DNA of 64,000 nt from Aquanectria penicillioides. Taxonomy: Eukaryota; Ascomycota; Sordariomycetes; Hypocreales; Nectriaceae. A program made the translations under genes and the position numbers. Location: the NCBI GenBank assembly GCA_003415625.1, contig PYIU01000001.1, forward strand, positions 4,836,746 to 4,900,745. The letters run 5' to 3'. Positions 1 through 11,603 of the stretch are shown piece by piece. The first letter of the stretch is position 1, and each line of letters starts with the position of its first letter. A model generated the notes under the pieces. It made no database searches. It was not told where the DNA came from and saw only the letters and a program-made list of their open reading frames with translations.

Positions 1-788
1 ACCGCCTTGCCCCAAACACCATACCTACATCACAAACACTCCAAACCTGGTCCATAAACTCCTATTCTTCGCGCTTGTGCCTCCTTCTCATACTCTCCTT
101 CATCCCTTTCACGCTCTACTAGCTGCTCCACGTTCCCGGCTTTCGGAGCATATGTCAACTCTCGACACTCGTCACCCCGTCTCTTATCTCTCTCACCTGG
201 CACAGCCGGCTCAACAAGCTCACCATCTACTCTCATCGGCCTCCCTTCTCTCAGTCACCTCCGCGCCCACCTTTTGTTCAACTCTCCGCCATAATCCCCC
301 AGCCTCGCCTTTATCTCTCGCAAAGCTCGCCTTCCTGACGACGACAACCGACGGTCTTACCTTCCCTCCTGTTCTCTCCAGACACGCGACAGTTCGCTCC
401 TCTTGTGTCCCACACGCGCCAAATCGTCGCCACCTCAACGCCGCTGCCTTGTCCTCCACCCGTCCATCTCAAGTCCACCTTGGGAGCCGCGCATATCCTC
501 GCCTGCTCTAGACGCTGCCTACTCCAACTCTCCTGGTTTCCCTTCCTCAAGCATTTCTTGAACCGCCATTTTATCCACTTTTTGCTGCTCTACCCCAACT
601 AGCCGTTGGCCAACCCCGGACCTGTGTCGTCACCTTCACATGCCACTCGCAGAGGTTACTATGCGCTCACGCCCACCTCGAAATCTGTCGTTCAACGTTA
701 TGAGAATGGCCCGTTGCCTGAATTGACTGTGACGACCTCTCGCTTCGCTTCTATTTGTCGCCCACCGGCTTGTTGCACGGCTCCCGAC
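1..788 (+). promoter_or_regulatory. 5' flank and probable leader of the LST4/FNIP gene
   Basis: No gene is supported here. The stretch is strongly pyrimidine-rich (CT runs throughout positions 60-600), as is common in leaders and core promoters of filamentous fungi. The reading frame of the downstream gene is open back to 606 but holds no ATG before 789. Overlapping reading frames on both strands look like low-complexity shadows. No clear TATA box was seen. Confidence 0.45.
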
Positions 789-3700
789 ATGCTCGGCCGC
801 CTCTTGCATCTGGGCTCTGGCGGCACCTCCGCTGCGCCCTCACAGACAGCAGCCAAAATGTCGAGACCTGTGTCCTCACTTGAATCTGTCCAGGAAGACA
901 TTCACACCCGAAATCTCCTTTTCCCTGACGCCCAGGCCCTCTACCAGCATCGCAACGACCAGGTCTTCCCCTTGTCCTCAACCCCCACTACCCCGGGCAG
1001 TTCAACCGCCAACGCCTTTGATTTCAGTGGCGATGTCGACCTCGATGTGCGTGATGTCCGAGTCATCGTCATGCAGGATGCGCTCGGTCCCTCAAATGCT
1101 TCGCTACTCTTCGATAGCCATCCTGCCCCGCCTTCATCGCCTACTGAACGAGCTCACCATTCCCAAGATTTCCGAAGGGTTCCAACCTCGCCTCGTAAGG
1201 GCAGTCTTGGCAATATTACCAGGCCTCTTGTCATTCAATCTGACACTCCCCAAATTGCTCCACGTCAAGGTGCTTTTGACCGGCGTTCATCTTTGCAGGG
1301 GAGAAGCCAAAGTCATGCAGAAACCGAAATCCAACGAGCTTCTCGCGAGTACCGAGAGGAGCTAGCCACCTTCTCAAGTTGCATTTTTGGAAACTCCGAG
1401 CTCATGTCTTACAAGGGCACATCTACGAAAGTTCACGTTGTTCCCGGTGATACTCGAGCCAACGATGTGGCGAGTTCCATCGTTGGTGACGGCCGGAGCT
1501 CTATCGGGCGTTCAAGTGCTCGCTCAAGTAGACTCTCACAGTCTTACTCGTCTCAAACCGTCTCCCCGACAAACCCATCATCCTTAGCCACTACTCACCA
1601 TTTTCCGCGTCAGGTCGAAAAGAAGAAAGTTCTGATAACACGACTGTTTCCAGTAAATCTCGTTGTAGATGATGCAGACTCAAATACAACACCTCCAAGC
1701 CGTTATTCGGACGAAAATGTCGGGTTTCCGTTCCCATCGACAGGCGAAGAATCCATGCCAAAGAAGAAGAAGCCCAAGCAGCGCCGAACCCCGATGTACG
1801 CTGTAGTTCTGGTAGTTCAACTCCCCTCCTCACCTCCGGCTGCGACCCGCCTACCGCCAGCCACACAACCCAAGTCTTCACATCGAGAGTCCAGTTCATA
1901 CAATGACCAAGAATTCTTCCCTTCGTCCTTCAGCTCGGCTCGACCTTCAGGTTGGACCATGGTCGGTTCTGGCACGTACGGCGATGCTGCTGAGTCGACC
2001 TACTCGGCCGACATGGAGGATAGGATCGATTCACTTACCCAGCATTGGGATATTATCATGAGGACTCTGACACATCTTCAGTCCGTCGTTGCAACCATAT
2101 TAGGAACGATGCTTAAGCAGGTCGATTTTGCATCCCCCGGACCATTTGCGAATTCGCCGATCCCGAACCCTACCTCGAAAGCCCCCTCCTTTTCAGAGAG
2201 GCGCGGTGAGCCCCCACGGGTCAAGCCCCCAAAGAGTACAACCAAATTAGTATCTCTATGGCCCAACTGCCTTGCAGACGACAAGGAAGTCGCGCGAGAA
2301 GTTGATGAGGCAAGACACAGGATCGTCATGGGCCTGAGTGCCGCAAGAGTTGTGACTGGGCAAGGACGATGGGGAATCTGGCGCGACGAAGCTCGGTGGA
2401 CATCGAGATGGGCTGGGACTGTGGAGAGGGGACAGTTCTTCTACAACCTTCTAACAGGTTTCCTCGCGACCCACACCGATTGGCTCCAAGCCCTTTGTCC
2501 TCCATCATACCGAAGGCGACTATACCTTCAACAAAAGAACAGGGGTGAAGAAGATTTGTCCCTTCCAGCCCGAACCATCATCATCTCGGAAGACAAGATG
2601 GCTGCCCGACGCCTTATTTTCCTTCTATCGGCTTTCTTGCCTGCAAATCAACAGGTTCCAACGACTCGAGCTCATCGGCCTAGCACCTCAACATCTGTTG
2701 GAACGTTTTCTAACTCTCCTCCAACTTTCGTAATTCCAGTGCTTCGCGAAGAGTCACTCCGCCGCAAGATCAACCGCCGAACTGGCTTGCGCCGTGCCTC
2801 CCATTCAAGAACAGCAAGCCACAGCGCAAGAGCCTCTGCAGTTCCCTCGCAGCTCGCCCACCTGGCAATGGACCGGAACCACGAACGTCGTGTTTCAGAT
2901 GCTGCTTCTATCCGGCCTTCGAATCTCACCATCTCCGGAAACGACCTCATCAGCAGGAAGAGCAGTGCCGCTACAACGACCACTGTTATGCCAGAAACCA
3001 CCATGCCTCATTTTTCTACAGTGCAGCGAGTCGACAGCCATAGGAGACCTCGCCCAAGTAGCAGTGGAAGCGTCGCAGCAGATGACCTAAAGCGGTCCCT
3101 GAAACGAGGCGATAGTACTGGCCAGCTCAGCAACGCCAGCTCTGATTCAAGGAGCCAGAGCTCAAGGTGGGGAAGCGTCATCAGTGGTCTGTGGAGCGCT
3201 CGTCGCCGGGATTCCAGCACATTGAGCAGCTACGGCCAAATTGACCCCAAATCACCCACAAAGCCATTATTCAACCGACCAGACAAGCTATCACAGATGG
3301 TGGAAGAAGTGTCTGGGGTAGATGAAGTTAATCCCCTATCGTCCTCCAAAGACCCTCGCCCATCAACGGATAGTCGGGGCACGGGAACACCGCGAGACTT
3401 TGACAGCCGCACTCGGGAGCCATCAATCCGGCCCGAGCGAACGCCAGATCCAAATGGAGCCTTTGAATCTCCAGTTAAGACATCCATCAATGCAGACGAC
3501 GGCGTCATCGACGTCGACATTCCTTTCCCCGACTATATGACATCATTCGAGTCTGCAATTAGCTCTCCGTCCAGCAGTGGCTATTTATCCACTCCCGGTA
3601 TTCCTAGCGGACTAGATTCATTTGAGCAGGCTTCGCGGATGTGCGTAGACGGAGACGCGCCTCTAAATGTTGCCGGCTGGCTGAATCGCTATCATCCAGA

Positions 3701-4406
3701 CTTTGCTGTGCAAGCAATCCCCCCACAGGAGGATCTTCTAGAGCAAGTCAAGGCCTCTCTACGAGCTGAGCCCACGCCTGCCCCTATCAACCCGTCGAGC
3801 GGTGATATGAGTGAGCGGTGGGTCGACGTCAGTTGCGTGTTGGTTGCCGACATCACGACAAACACAATCACACGCATTCATTATCGTCGGCTGGTTAAGC
3901 CAAGATCGCCTTCTGATCGCCAACCTCCAGGACAAGCTGGTCCTCCCAGCAGCCATAGCAATAATATTCTGACACCCTCCATTCTTCCCTACGAGACTCA
4001 GCTTGAGGAAGATTGGAGTGAGGAAGTAATCGTTCAATCGGATGAAGGTCTGACAGAAGCTGTGGAGAAGGTGATTAGCCTCACGCAGGATTCGAGCAAG
4101 GACCCTTCACTGTCTTCTTCGCAGACGCATAGTGAGGTTCGTATGAGCGCCGATGTCGTGGAACCTGTGTCTGTGACTGCCCCCGAACCGCCAGCACTGC
4201 CACAAACACCTCTTGAGGTCCCTCGAATGCAGTGCAAAACTGTTGTGCTTTCATCTCTCGAGGACACAATTCGTGACGTCATTGACCTTCGAGAAAGGGG
4301 TGAATTGGGAACAAACGGACACTCGAGCAATCACCGATCGGAAATCAACTTGCTACAAGACGCGATCAACGGCTGGCTGGATAACCTGGATCTTGCCGAC
4401 AGCTAG
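789..4406 (+). CDS. LST4: Folliculin-interacting protein (FNIP/Lst4-like), single exon
   Basis: Predicted 1205-aa protein related to FNIP1/2 and yeast Lst4. Known role of the family: with folliculin/Lst7 it forms a vacuole-associated DENN-type GAP complex for Rag GTPases and so feeds amino-acid signals to TORC1. Seen in the sequence: a FNIP N-terminal signature starting near residue 90 (VRVIVMQD) and the conserved block MSYKGTSTKVH near residue 206. Long Ser/Pro-rich linkers follow, then ordered blocks around 2020-2460 and 3640-4060 that probably belong to the longin/DENN parts. The first ATG in the open frame is at 789; the frame extends upstream to 606 without an ATG. No intron is needed and no frameshift is seen over 3.6 kb. 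The gene converges on DBP10. The family call is fairly firm; domain limits are approximate. Confidence 0.82.
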   Translation: MLGRLLHLGSGGTSAAPSQTAAKMSRPVSSLESVQEDIHTRNLLFPDAQALYQHRNDQVFPLSSTPTTPGSSTANAFDFSGDVDLDVRDVRVIVMQDALGPSNASLLFDSHPAPPSSPTERAHHSQDFRRVPTSPRKGSLGNITRPLVIQSDTPQIAPRQGAFDRRSSLQGRSQSHAETEIQRASREYREELATFSSCIFGNSELMSYKGTSTKVHVVPGDTRANDVASSIVGDGRSSIGRSSARSSRLSQSYSSQTVSPTNPSSLATTHHFPRQVEKKKVLITRLFPVNLVVDDADSNTTPPSRYSDENVGFPFPSTGEESMPKKKKPKQRRTPMYAVVLVVQLPSSPPAATRLPPATQPKSSHRESSSYNDQEFFPSSFSSARPSGWTMVGSGTYGDAAESTYSADMEDRIDSLTQHWDIIMRTLTHLQSVVATILGTMLKQVDFASPGPFANSPIPNPTSKAPSFSERRGEPPRVKPPKSTTKLVSLWPNCLADDKEVAREVDEARHRIVMGLSAARVVTGQGRWGIWRDEARWTSRWAGTVERGQFFYNLLTGFLATHTDWLQALCPPSYRRRLYLQQKNRGEEDLSLPARTIIISEDKMAARRLIFLLSAFLPANQQVPTTRAHRPSTSTSVGTFSNSPPTFVIPVLREESLRRKINRRTGLRRASHSRTASHSARASAVPSQLAHLAMDRNHERRVSDAASIRPSNLTISGNDLISRKSSAATTTTVMPETTMPHFSTVQRVDSHRRPRPSSSGSVAADDLKRSLKRGDSTGQLSNASSDSRSQSSRWGSVISGLWSARRRDSSTLSSYGQIDPKSPTKPLFNRPDKLSQMVEEVSGVDEVNPLSSSKDPRPSTDSRGTGTPRDFDSRTREPSIRPERTPDPNGAFESPVKTSINADDGVIDVDIPFPDYMTSFESAISSPSSSGYLSTPGIPSGLDSFEQASRMCVDGDAPLNVAGWLNRYHPDFAVQAIPPQEDLLEQVKASLRAEPTPAPINPSSGDMSERWVDVSCVLVADITTNTITRIHYRRLVKPRSPSDRQPPGQAGPPSSHSNNILTPSILPYETQLEEDWSEEVIVQSDEGLTEAVEKVISLTQDSSKDPSLSSSQTHSEVRMSADVVEPVSVTAPEPPALPQTPLEVPRMQCKTVVLSSLEDTIRDVIDLRERGELGTNGHSSNHRSEINLLQDAINGWLDNLDLADS

Positions 4407-5465
4407 ACGGCCCTCAAAATTCGCATCATGCCGGAGCCACACAAGCCCACCTGACGAATTTCACGATTCATCTACTTCTTCTCTCTTCTAACTTAGCCCT
4501 TATACTCTTCAGAGATTATCTGACTCATGGATGTACCACTACTTATTTTTCTATTGAAGACAATCGAAATGATACCCCTGTGCTGTGCACACATGCACAT
4601 ACACATGCAACAATATTTGGAAGCAGCTTTGGCCCATTGGGAAAGGGAGAGCAGCTACGACTTTAGTTTCATACCCACAACCCTCCTACCTTATTTCCTA
4701 GTTATCACCTCGCTTTCTTCAGTTTTCGTTTCCTTGCCGTCTTTTGATAGCGAATTCATGTCATCTTCATTTGGCATAGCGAACTCTACTAGGAGTTGCT
4801 CAGGAGATTTGTTGGGGCTTCTTGGTGAAGCCGGCCTGTTTCCCGAAGGTTGGCGTATGCACGGGAGATAGGAAGCCATGATTTGTTAGCGAGCGATGCA
4901 ACATAACTAGTACAGAAAGTAATAGACTATTACTATATTAGGAACTAAGCTTTCACGTTGCCTTTCAAGTGGTGAATTAGATGTACGATCGTTATCGGTT
5001 CCATCCAGCGGCTTGAGTCGCTCAGAGGAGCTGGATAGACGGAAAAGAGAAATGGAATGTAAAGACACCGAAGCAAGACCCATGCCACGCAAGTAAGATG
5101 CCATGTCAAGTCCCATGACCTCATGGAAATAAATCATCAATCATGCTCGCACTGGCCTAAATGACGTAGTAGACCCGAGCGATTGGGACCGAGGAATATC
5201 CCGATAACTTGCAGCATGCATCAATGGTGAGAACGGGTGTCTCAGCCTCAAGCGTGGGGGTCACATCATGTCACACAGCTTCGGGCTTTGCACCAATCGA
5301 ATCCAGTGCGATTTCACAAATGGAAACCAAAAAAAAAAAAAAGAAGAAAAAAAGAGAAGGAGAGGAAGGCGAAATACCAACATCCAGGTCGCTTTTTGAA
5401 TTCCCTTGCATTTGCTTCTATGTACATGTAGACCATTAATGCGCATCACTCACGCCCACAGCGGT
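4407..5465. other. Convergent intergenic region, LST4 to DBP10
   Basis: This 1.06-kb stretch lies between two convergent genes and probably holds both 3' UTRs. It contains a 14-A tract at 5329-5342 followed by an A/G-rich stretch. A 62-codon minus-strand frame (4691-4879) looks mildly coding-like but has no recognisable motif and is not called. Confidence 0.4.
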
Positions 5466-8229
5466 CTAGTTCTTCTTCTTCCTCATAGGTCTAGCGTTCT
5501 TGGCCATCTTTCGTTCCTTTTCCTTCCTGGCCTTGCGGATGTCGTCGGCGCCCTTGAGCTCCTTCTTGCTGCCCATTCCGTCCCTGAAGCGTCCGACACG
5601 GTTCTCGCGGGCGTCGGCGACGCGCTTCTTGCGGACGTGATAGTCGTCGCGGAACTTGTCGGCCTCCTTGGGAGCTCTCTCCTGCTTGTGCTTGTACCGG
5701 ACACCAGAGGGCAGCTGGCCGGCGTGGCCAGGCTTCTCGGTCTCGCCAACGTGCGGCAGCTTGCCCATGCGGTTGGCGCGCTTCCATCTGTCGAAGCGGC
5801 CGCTCTGGAAACTGGCAGCGATCTTGACACCGCTCTCACCGACGATCATCTTGGCGCCCTTGGAGCCATCCTCGTCATTTTCGCGTGAGACGTACTTCTT
5901 GGATTTCTTGTCCCAGCGCATTTTGGATCGAGATGGCAGACCAAAGGACTTGGAGCTGTCGTCGTTGGTCAGGTCCATTGTCACGTCTCGGGCGGCTTCC
6001 ACGAATCCGCCAGAATGGACACCATAGCCACGCTCCTCGGCCGCGTTGATTGTGCGAGGCGTGTAGGACATGAAGACCTCAGAATCTTGCCAGTTCGTTT
6101 GTCCCTTTTTAGAGTTGCCAGCATTAGAAACTGTGACTTCCAAATCATCATCATCATCATCATCCTCCTCGCCGTCGTCGTCGTCTGAGTTGTAAACATT
6201 CTGCTGGACGGTCACCTCCTCGTCCTCATCGGAATCCACATCCATTGTTCTACCAGGCGCGTCATCCAGGCCGTCAAAATCGTCAACCTCGTCCTCGACC
6301 TCAACTTTCTGTTGATTCCTTGGCGTAATTCTCTTTCGTAGCTGCTTCATGACCTCGGCTGCCCCAGAAGCGGCCTTGTCTTTATGGCCGACTTCAAAAA
6401 TGGTTTCCTGCGGTCTAAACCCACTGATTATGGCCAGCATATCCGCGCGAGCTTGTTCCATCCCATCCACGTCCTTACCAAAGAGTGGGTGGAGTTGCAT
6501 CCAACCCTGCGATGCCACCAACTCGCGTGAACGTTTTGCGCTCTGGCTTGCAGCGGAGTTTCTTGTTCTAAGATAAAGCTTTTCTGCCTTGATAGCGACG
6601 CCTCTAAGGGAATTGAGATCAACACTTTCTTCGAGAGTTTTGTTGAACCATTCCACGTTGGTCTCGACGGCATCTCGCTTCAGCGCTCCTACTACCACAT
6701 CCTGGGCGAATGATGGATCTGTACTTTCTTGACCAACAACCAGCTTCTTTCCCAGGAACAACTGAAGGTCGAGCAGGTACGGTGCGTCGGTGTCTCGCAC
6801 AAGACTGTAACTCCAACCTCGTTGACCGGCACGGGCTGTTCGACCAACTCGGTGGACAAACACCTTGGGTTGTGGCGGGAAGTCGTAGTTAATAACATTG
6901 GCCAACACAGGAATATCAATACCTCGGGCAGCAACGTCTGTGACGACAAGAATATTTGTCTTTCCCCGTCGGAAATTTTCGACCTGGAGACGTCGCGCTG
7001 TCTGATCCAGGGAACCATAAACGTAAGAGACGGAAAACCCAGCTAGGATGAGCAAATTTGCCAGGTACTCAACGTGATGCTTGGTGCAGGCGAAGACAAT
7101 GGTGGAGTGCTCGGTGGGTTTGTTGGCTGGGGCATCAGCCCCTCGCTTCCTTTTCTTTGAGCCCTTCTCGTTATCTTGATCCTGCGCTCCTTCAGGTAGC
7201 CCGACGGGCATCTTGATCACATCATGAAGAATGTGCAGCAGCGAACCCTCCTTCTCGGCACCCTTAACAGAAAAGAAGGCACTCTCCAGATCCGGAGAGA
7301 CCTTACTCTCAGCATCCAGTCGTACCAAGCTAGGGTCTTGCAAACCAGCTCGTGCAAACTCAACTAGAGACGCGGGGAGCGTGGCAGAGAAGAGTAGACT
7401 CTGCCTTGAAGGTGGCAGGGCATGAAGAATCTCAGTTAGTTGCGCCGCGAAACCCATTTCGAACAATCGATCAGCTTCGTCAAAAACTACATATTTGACA
7501 GCAGAAAGATCCAAAGACATCTCAACCTTGAGATGTAGGAATCGACCAGGCGTAGCAATGACGATGTCCGGGTTGGCTGCCATGTATCCAAACTGCTCCT
7601 CCAGACTGTCACCACCGACAAGCAAGACACACTTGAGGTCAGTTCCGCGACCCAGTTCCTTTACAACCTTCAACGTTTGAATAGCAAGTTCTCGAGAAGG
7701 AGAGAGAATGAGCGCTCGCATGCCGAATCGAGCGCTGTGAGCGCGCAGTCGTTCAATCATTGGAATTACGAAGGCAGCCGTCTTTCCAGAACCGGTTCTT
7801 GCCATGCCAACAACATCTTTTCTATCGAGGACAAGCGGGATTGCCTTTCGTTGAATCGGTGTCGGAACCGAGAATCCTTTTCGTGCGATGGCCTTTAGGA
7901 GGTTGCTGCTTAGACCTGAGAATGGGTTAGCAATTGAACATCGAGTCGGTCGGAGTAAACATACCCATTGCCTGAAAGCCTCCACCCTTCTTCACTGTCC
8001 TCCCCTTTAAATTAGAGGCCTTTCGGAAGGAAGCCGCCTGCTGCAAGGCAATGAAGGCCTCGTCGCCATCCTCATTGCCGGGCTCCGGGCCGTTCAATAG
8101 CCCATCAAAGTCAAAGTCGAGGCCTGAGGCGTCGTTGTTGCCGTCATTGTCGCTGTCGCCGGGGTAGAGGGAGCCGAAAATATCAACTGCCGGCTCCGAC
8201 CGGGCCGGGGAAGCTCCGCGTTGAGGCAT
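5466..8229 (-). CDS. DBP10: ATP-dependent DEAD-box RNA helicase Dbp10, 2 exons
   Basis: Predicted 904-aa nucleolar helicase acting in 60S ribosomal subunit assembly (role known for Dbp10/DDX54). Exons: 8229-7965 and 7915-5466; the 49-nt intron (7916-7964) has gtatgt and cag ends. Visible motifs in order: Q-motif (GFSVPTPIQ, about residue 102), Walker A ARTGSGKT (about 127-134), PSRELAIQ, the DEAD box in [12 protein letters not shown] in LFSATLP, then [21 protein letters not shown] and [11 protein letters not shown] long Dbp10-type C-terminal domain follows, with an acidic Asp/Glu run and a basic lysine-rich tail. The start at 8229 is chosen because it gives MPQRGASP; an in-frame ATG at 8250 is possible. 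It shares a short divergent promoter with the spf31-like gene. Confidence 0.95.
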
Positions 8230-8521
8230 CGTGACCGGCTCGACAACCAAGGTTGATCTCGGGCGAATTTCGCAGGTTGTTGACGAGTGATGAGAGCCTT
8301 GAACCGGACTGCAGCCAATTTTTTTTTCTGGGGCTGCATGTCGTTATCTTATCGTCGCGGGGCATGTGGGTCCTTGGGTCTCCCAAGCTCGTGCCTGTCT
8401 CGACTGCATCGAAGCTAGCAAACTAAACCTCAGCCTCCTTCATTCTTCCAACATCCAAATTAGATCTTCCAACCAACAGCGACCTTGCACACGCTCGCGA
8501 CATATCTTCAAAAGGATCAGT
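8230..8521. promoter_or_regulatory. Bidirectional promoter between DBP10 and the spf31-like gene
   Basis: Only 292 bp separate the divergent start codons, so both genes must draw on this interval for their core promoters. A 9-T tract sits near 8321-8329, a common nucleosome-excluding element in fungal promoters. No TATA box was identified. Shared control of a ribosome-biogenesis gene and a splicing gene is inference from position only. Confidence 0.6.
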
Positions 8522-9284
8522 ATGGCCAGCAAAGATTCAAAGGAGGACAAGGACGCCCTCGATGCCCTTGAAGCTGAGGCAAAGGAGTTTGATAAGGTTC
8601 GCATGCGACCAGCAGGCCCTGGTTTGAACCAGCACTGACACACTCTCCAGGATGCTGAAATCGATCGAATCCTGAAGGCATTTCGCCTCGATGCGTGAAT
8701 CATCCCCACATACCGTCTCTCGATTCTATCGCTAACTATACCAATGAAGGTACGCCGTATTAGACCTACAACCCGGTGTCCCCGAGTCCGACATCAAGAT
8801 GGCTTATCGCAAGAAGTCCCTCCTCATCCATCCCGACAAGACCAAGAACCCCCTAGCTCCAGATGCATTTGATCGTTTGAAGAAGGCGCAGACGGAGTTA
8901 ATGGACGAGAAGCACCGCGCGCGCTTGGACGAGGCCATTGCCGACGCACGCATGCTGCTGATCCGGGAGAACAAATGGACAGTGGATAGCGAGGAACTTA
9001 AGACGGATGAGTTTCGCAAAATGTGGCGCGACAAGGCCCGGGAAGTCCTCGTCGACAACGAGCACCGTCGGCGTCGCCAAATGAAGGCCCAGATGCAGGA
9101 GGAAGGTCGAGAGCAGCGTCGCGTAGAGGCCGAGGTTGAGGAACGAAAACGCAAGCGCCAACACGAGCAGGATTGGGAGGCCACCAGAGACGAGCGCATC
9201 AGCAGTTGGCGGCAATTCCAAAAGACAAAATCTGGCAATGAGCCAGAGAAGAAGAAGAAGAAGAAGCTCAAGCCGATTGGTTGA
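8522..9284 (+). CDS. spf31: J-domain splicing factor, Spf31/DNAJC8-like, 3 exons
   Basis: Predicted 217-aa protein. Exons: 8522-8596, 8651-8694 and 8750-9284; introns are 54 and 55 nt, and the first uses a gttcgc donor. Exon 2 adds only 44 nt, and the reading frame closes exactly across both junctions. The J domain is in exon 3: YAVLDLQPGVPESDIKMAYR, then the HPD tripeptide in LLIHPDKTKNP. A long basic, glutamate-rich coiled-coil tail ends in KKKKKKLKPIG, a probable nuclear-localisation stretch. This layout (short N-terminus, J domain, charged helical tail) matches DNAJC8 and fission-yeast Spf31, which associate with the spliceosome. It may act as an Hsp70 co-chaperone there, by analogy. Confidence 0.85.
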
Positions 9285-9856
9285 AGGAATGAGTGGGTGT
9301 GATGAAAAGAGGTTTGGATGGTCGCCGAGACAATGAGGGACGGCATTGATGCTGCTCGATACTACGATTCTCTGGACGGTCTGTGAGTTAAATAATGATT
9401 ATGAACGGTTTGGACTCTAATCAGAGCAGAGAAGGTGCAATGTCTCAACCAACATCCCCCCCGTCCGCCTACCACCCGAAGGTCATCTCCAGATGAGCCT
9501 GGTAAGTAGCCTGCCACAACGTGATCTGTGACCATGTACTGTAGTACCGAGATTTTCTCGCTGGCCCGCAAGGGTCCGTATTCATCACTATCAAAACTGC
9601 CAGAGATTGCACTTGTAAACTACAGACTGATTTGAGGAGAGTGGCCTCCGTTGGAGCATTCAGCGCGCTCATTCTATGCTACAGGAATATTATACAAGAT
9701 CCGATGTACTGGCAGATCTACATGAGTAGTTGAGTAGTCGGTGACCCTCCACAGACGCCGTACAAATAATTTCAACCTTTTGAACACCAGCCAATGCGCT
9801 CCCCACCTGTCTCTAGTATTTTGTTCCGATGCATATGATACAGGCCGTTGGGGCAA
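9285..9856. other. Convergent intergenic region, spf31-like to MDJ1
   Basis: This 572-bp interval between two gene ends presumably holds both 3' UTRs. I see no ORF with recognisable content and no structured RNA. Confidence 0.4.
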
Positions 9857-11603
9857 TCAGGCAGAGCCGGATCCGGAGGCCTTGCCGTCAGTAGCCTTCT
9901 TACCCCCCTTCTCCTTCGAATCATTAGATCCGGCGTCGTCTTTTGCGCCTGTAGGGTTCTCATCGGGCGACTTCTGGTGAGCTGGGTGGTTGGTCAATGT
10001 GTGCCACATGGACTTGAGAAACCCTTCGTTGACGTGTGATGCTGAGTCGGAACCGTTCCCAGCGCTGCTGCATGTTAGCATCATGCTATCGAATCTAAAC
10101 ATGTCGAGAAAATCTCACCTTGCAGCTCGAGAAACCGATCCAACATTCATCACACGCTTGGCCGTCTTATCACCCATCTCGTCCGCAAGCATTTCGATAA
10201 TAGTCCTCTGGTTCGCACTGAGGTACTTGGGCATGGAAACACGGAACTCAACCTTCAAGTCACCACTTCCTCCACGGCGGACGCCAAGTTTCGACATGCC
10301 CATGCCGCTGAGCGTCATGTTGTCGCCGGTGTTGGTGCCGGTGGCAACCTTGACGTTTACCGAGCCATCAAGGGTAGGAATGGTGACCTGGCCACCCAGA
10401 ATAGCAGTCGTAAGAGGAATGTTGGCAGTGTAGAGGATGTTGGAGCCTTCTCGGCGGAATTTGGGATCATTTGCAACTCGGACAAAGACGTAAAGATCCC
10501 CGCGTCGGCCGCGAGTGTTGGGTTCAGCAGATCGTCCAGTTGCAGCAGCGTCACCAGCTCCATCCACTCTAAGGCGCATGCCGTCCTCAATTCCCGCCGG
10601 GATATCAACCATGATAGTCTTGGTTTCTCGCACCACACCGGCTCCGGAACATGAGCGGCACTCGTTCTCCTTGGCAATGACAGAGCCCGTACCTCCGCAG
10701 GTTCCGCAGGACGATGCCATCTGGAAACCTCCTTGCATGAAGTGCACCCGAGTTCCAGTTCCGTTACAAGACTTGCAGCTGGATCGCTCAGTACCCCGCT
10801 TCAAGCCTTTACCTTGACAGGGATTGCAAGTCTCCAGGGCGTTGACCTTTAGCGACTTAATCGTACCCTTAGCAGATTCCATGAATGTGATGTTGGTCTG
10901 GATTTCGATATTGTCGCCAACCAGGATCTCTTGTTGGAAAGGGTTTGACCGGCCACCCTGGCGACCGCGGCCACCAAAGCCTCCTTGTTGCCCTCCGAAA
11001 GCACTGAATAGATCTTCGAAGTTGAAGCCGCCACCGAATCCTCCTTGTCCGCCAAAACCAGCGAAGGGATTACCTCCTCCGCTGAATGGATTGCCACCAG
11101 GGGCTCCTCCGCTCGGGTCAAAGCCAGCAGCGCCAAAATCATCATATTGTTGTCGCTTCTGGGTGTCGGATAAAATCTCGTAGGCAGACTGGATGTCTGC
11201 GAATTTCTCTTTCGCATTCTCGTCCTTGTTGGTGTCGGGATGGTACTTCTTAGCCAGGCCGTAGTATGCCTTCTTGATTTCGCCAGCAGATGCATTTTTA
11301 CTAACTCCGAGGGCTTGGTAAGGGTCCTTCTGGGAGAGCGAGTTCGTCGCATGGAACAACTATAGCAAGTTCACTGTTACGGGTTTATCCAGTTTCAATT
11401 CAATGAAGATTACTACTTACCCGTTTGGTTGTTGGGATCTGGGCATCTCGCTTCAAAGTCGGTCGGCGTTGAGACCGAGCACGCAACGCCACGGTGTGTA
11501 GTTGCGCGCCTTTGCTTAAGCATTGAGTTTTGGAGCTGCAGAGATAGCTTTGCGCCAGGACTCGGACGGGGGCCGCGGCCTTTGTCAGAAGCGTTGAGTT
11601 CAT
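9857..11603 (-). CDS. MDJ1: Mitochondrial type-I DnaJ co-chaperone Mdj1, 3 exons
   Basis: Predicted 544-aa protein. Exons: 11603-11421, 11359-10119 and 10067-9857; introns are 61 and 51 nt and the phases agree. The first 61 residues are rich in Arg, Ser and Ala with few acids, as expected for a mitochondrial presequence. The J domain follows with [13 protein letters not shown] and the HPD tripeptide in KKYHPDTNK. Next come a Gly/Phe-rich linker and four CxxCxGxG zinc-binding repeats ([32 protein letters not shown]), then the DnaJ C-terminal substrate-binding region. Known role: with matrix Hsp70 it folds imported proteins. An alternative acceptor 3 nt downstream for exon 3 (10064) would remove one serine. 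It lies tail-to-tail with another J-protein gene. Confidence 0.93.

Noticed and set aside
4691..4879. Minus-strand 62-codon frame with coding-like composition between LST4 and DBP10
   Set aside because: It has no motif and no convincing partner exon, and it sits in a convergent 3' region. A frame of this length is expected by chance.
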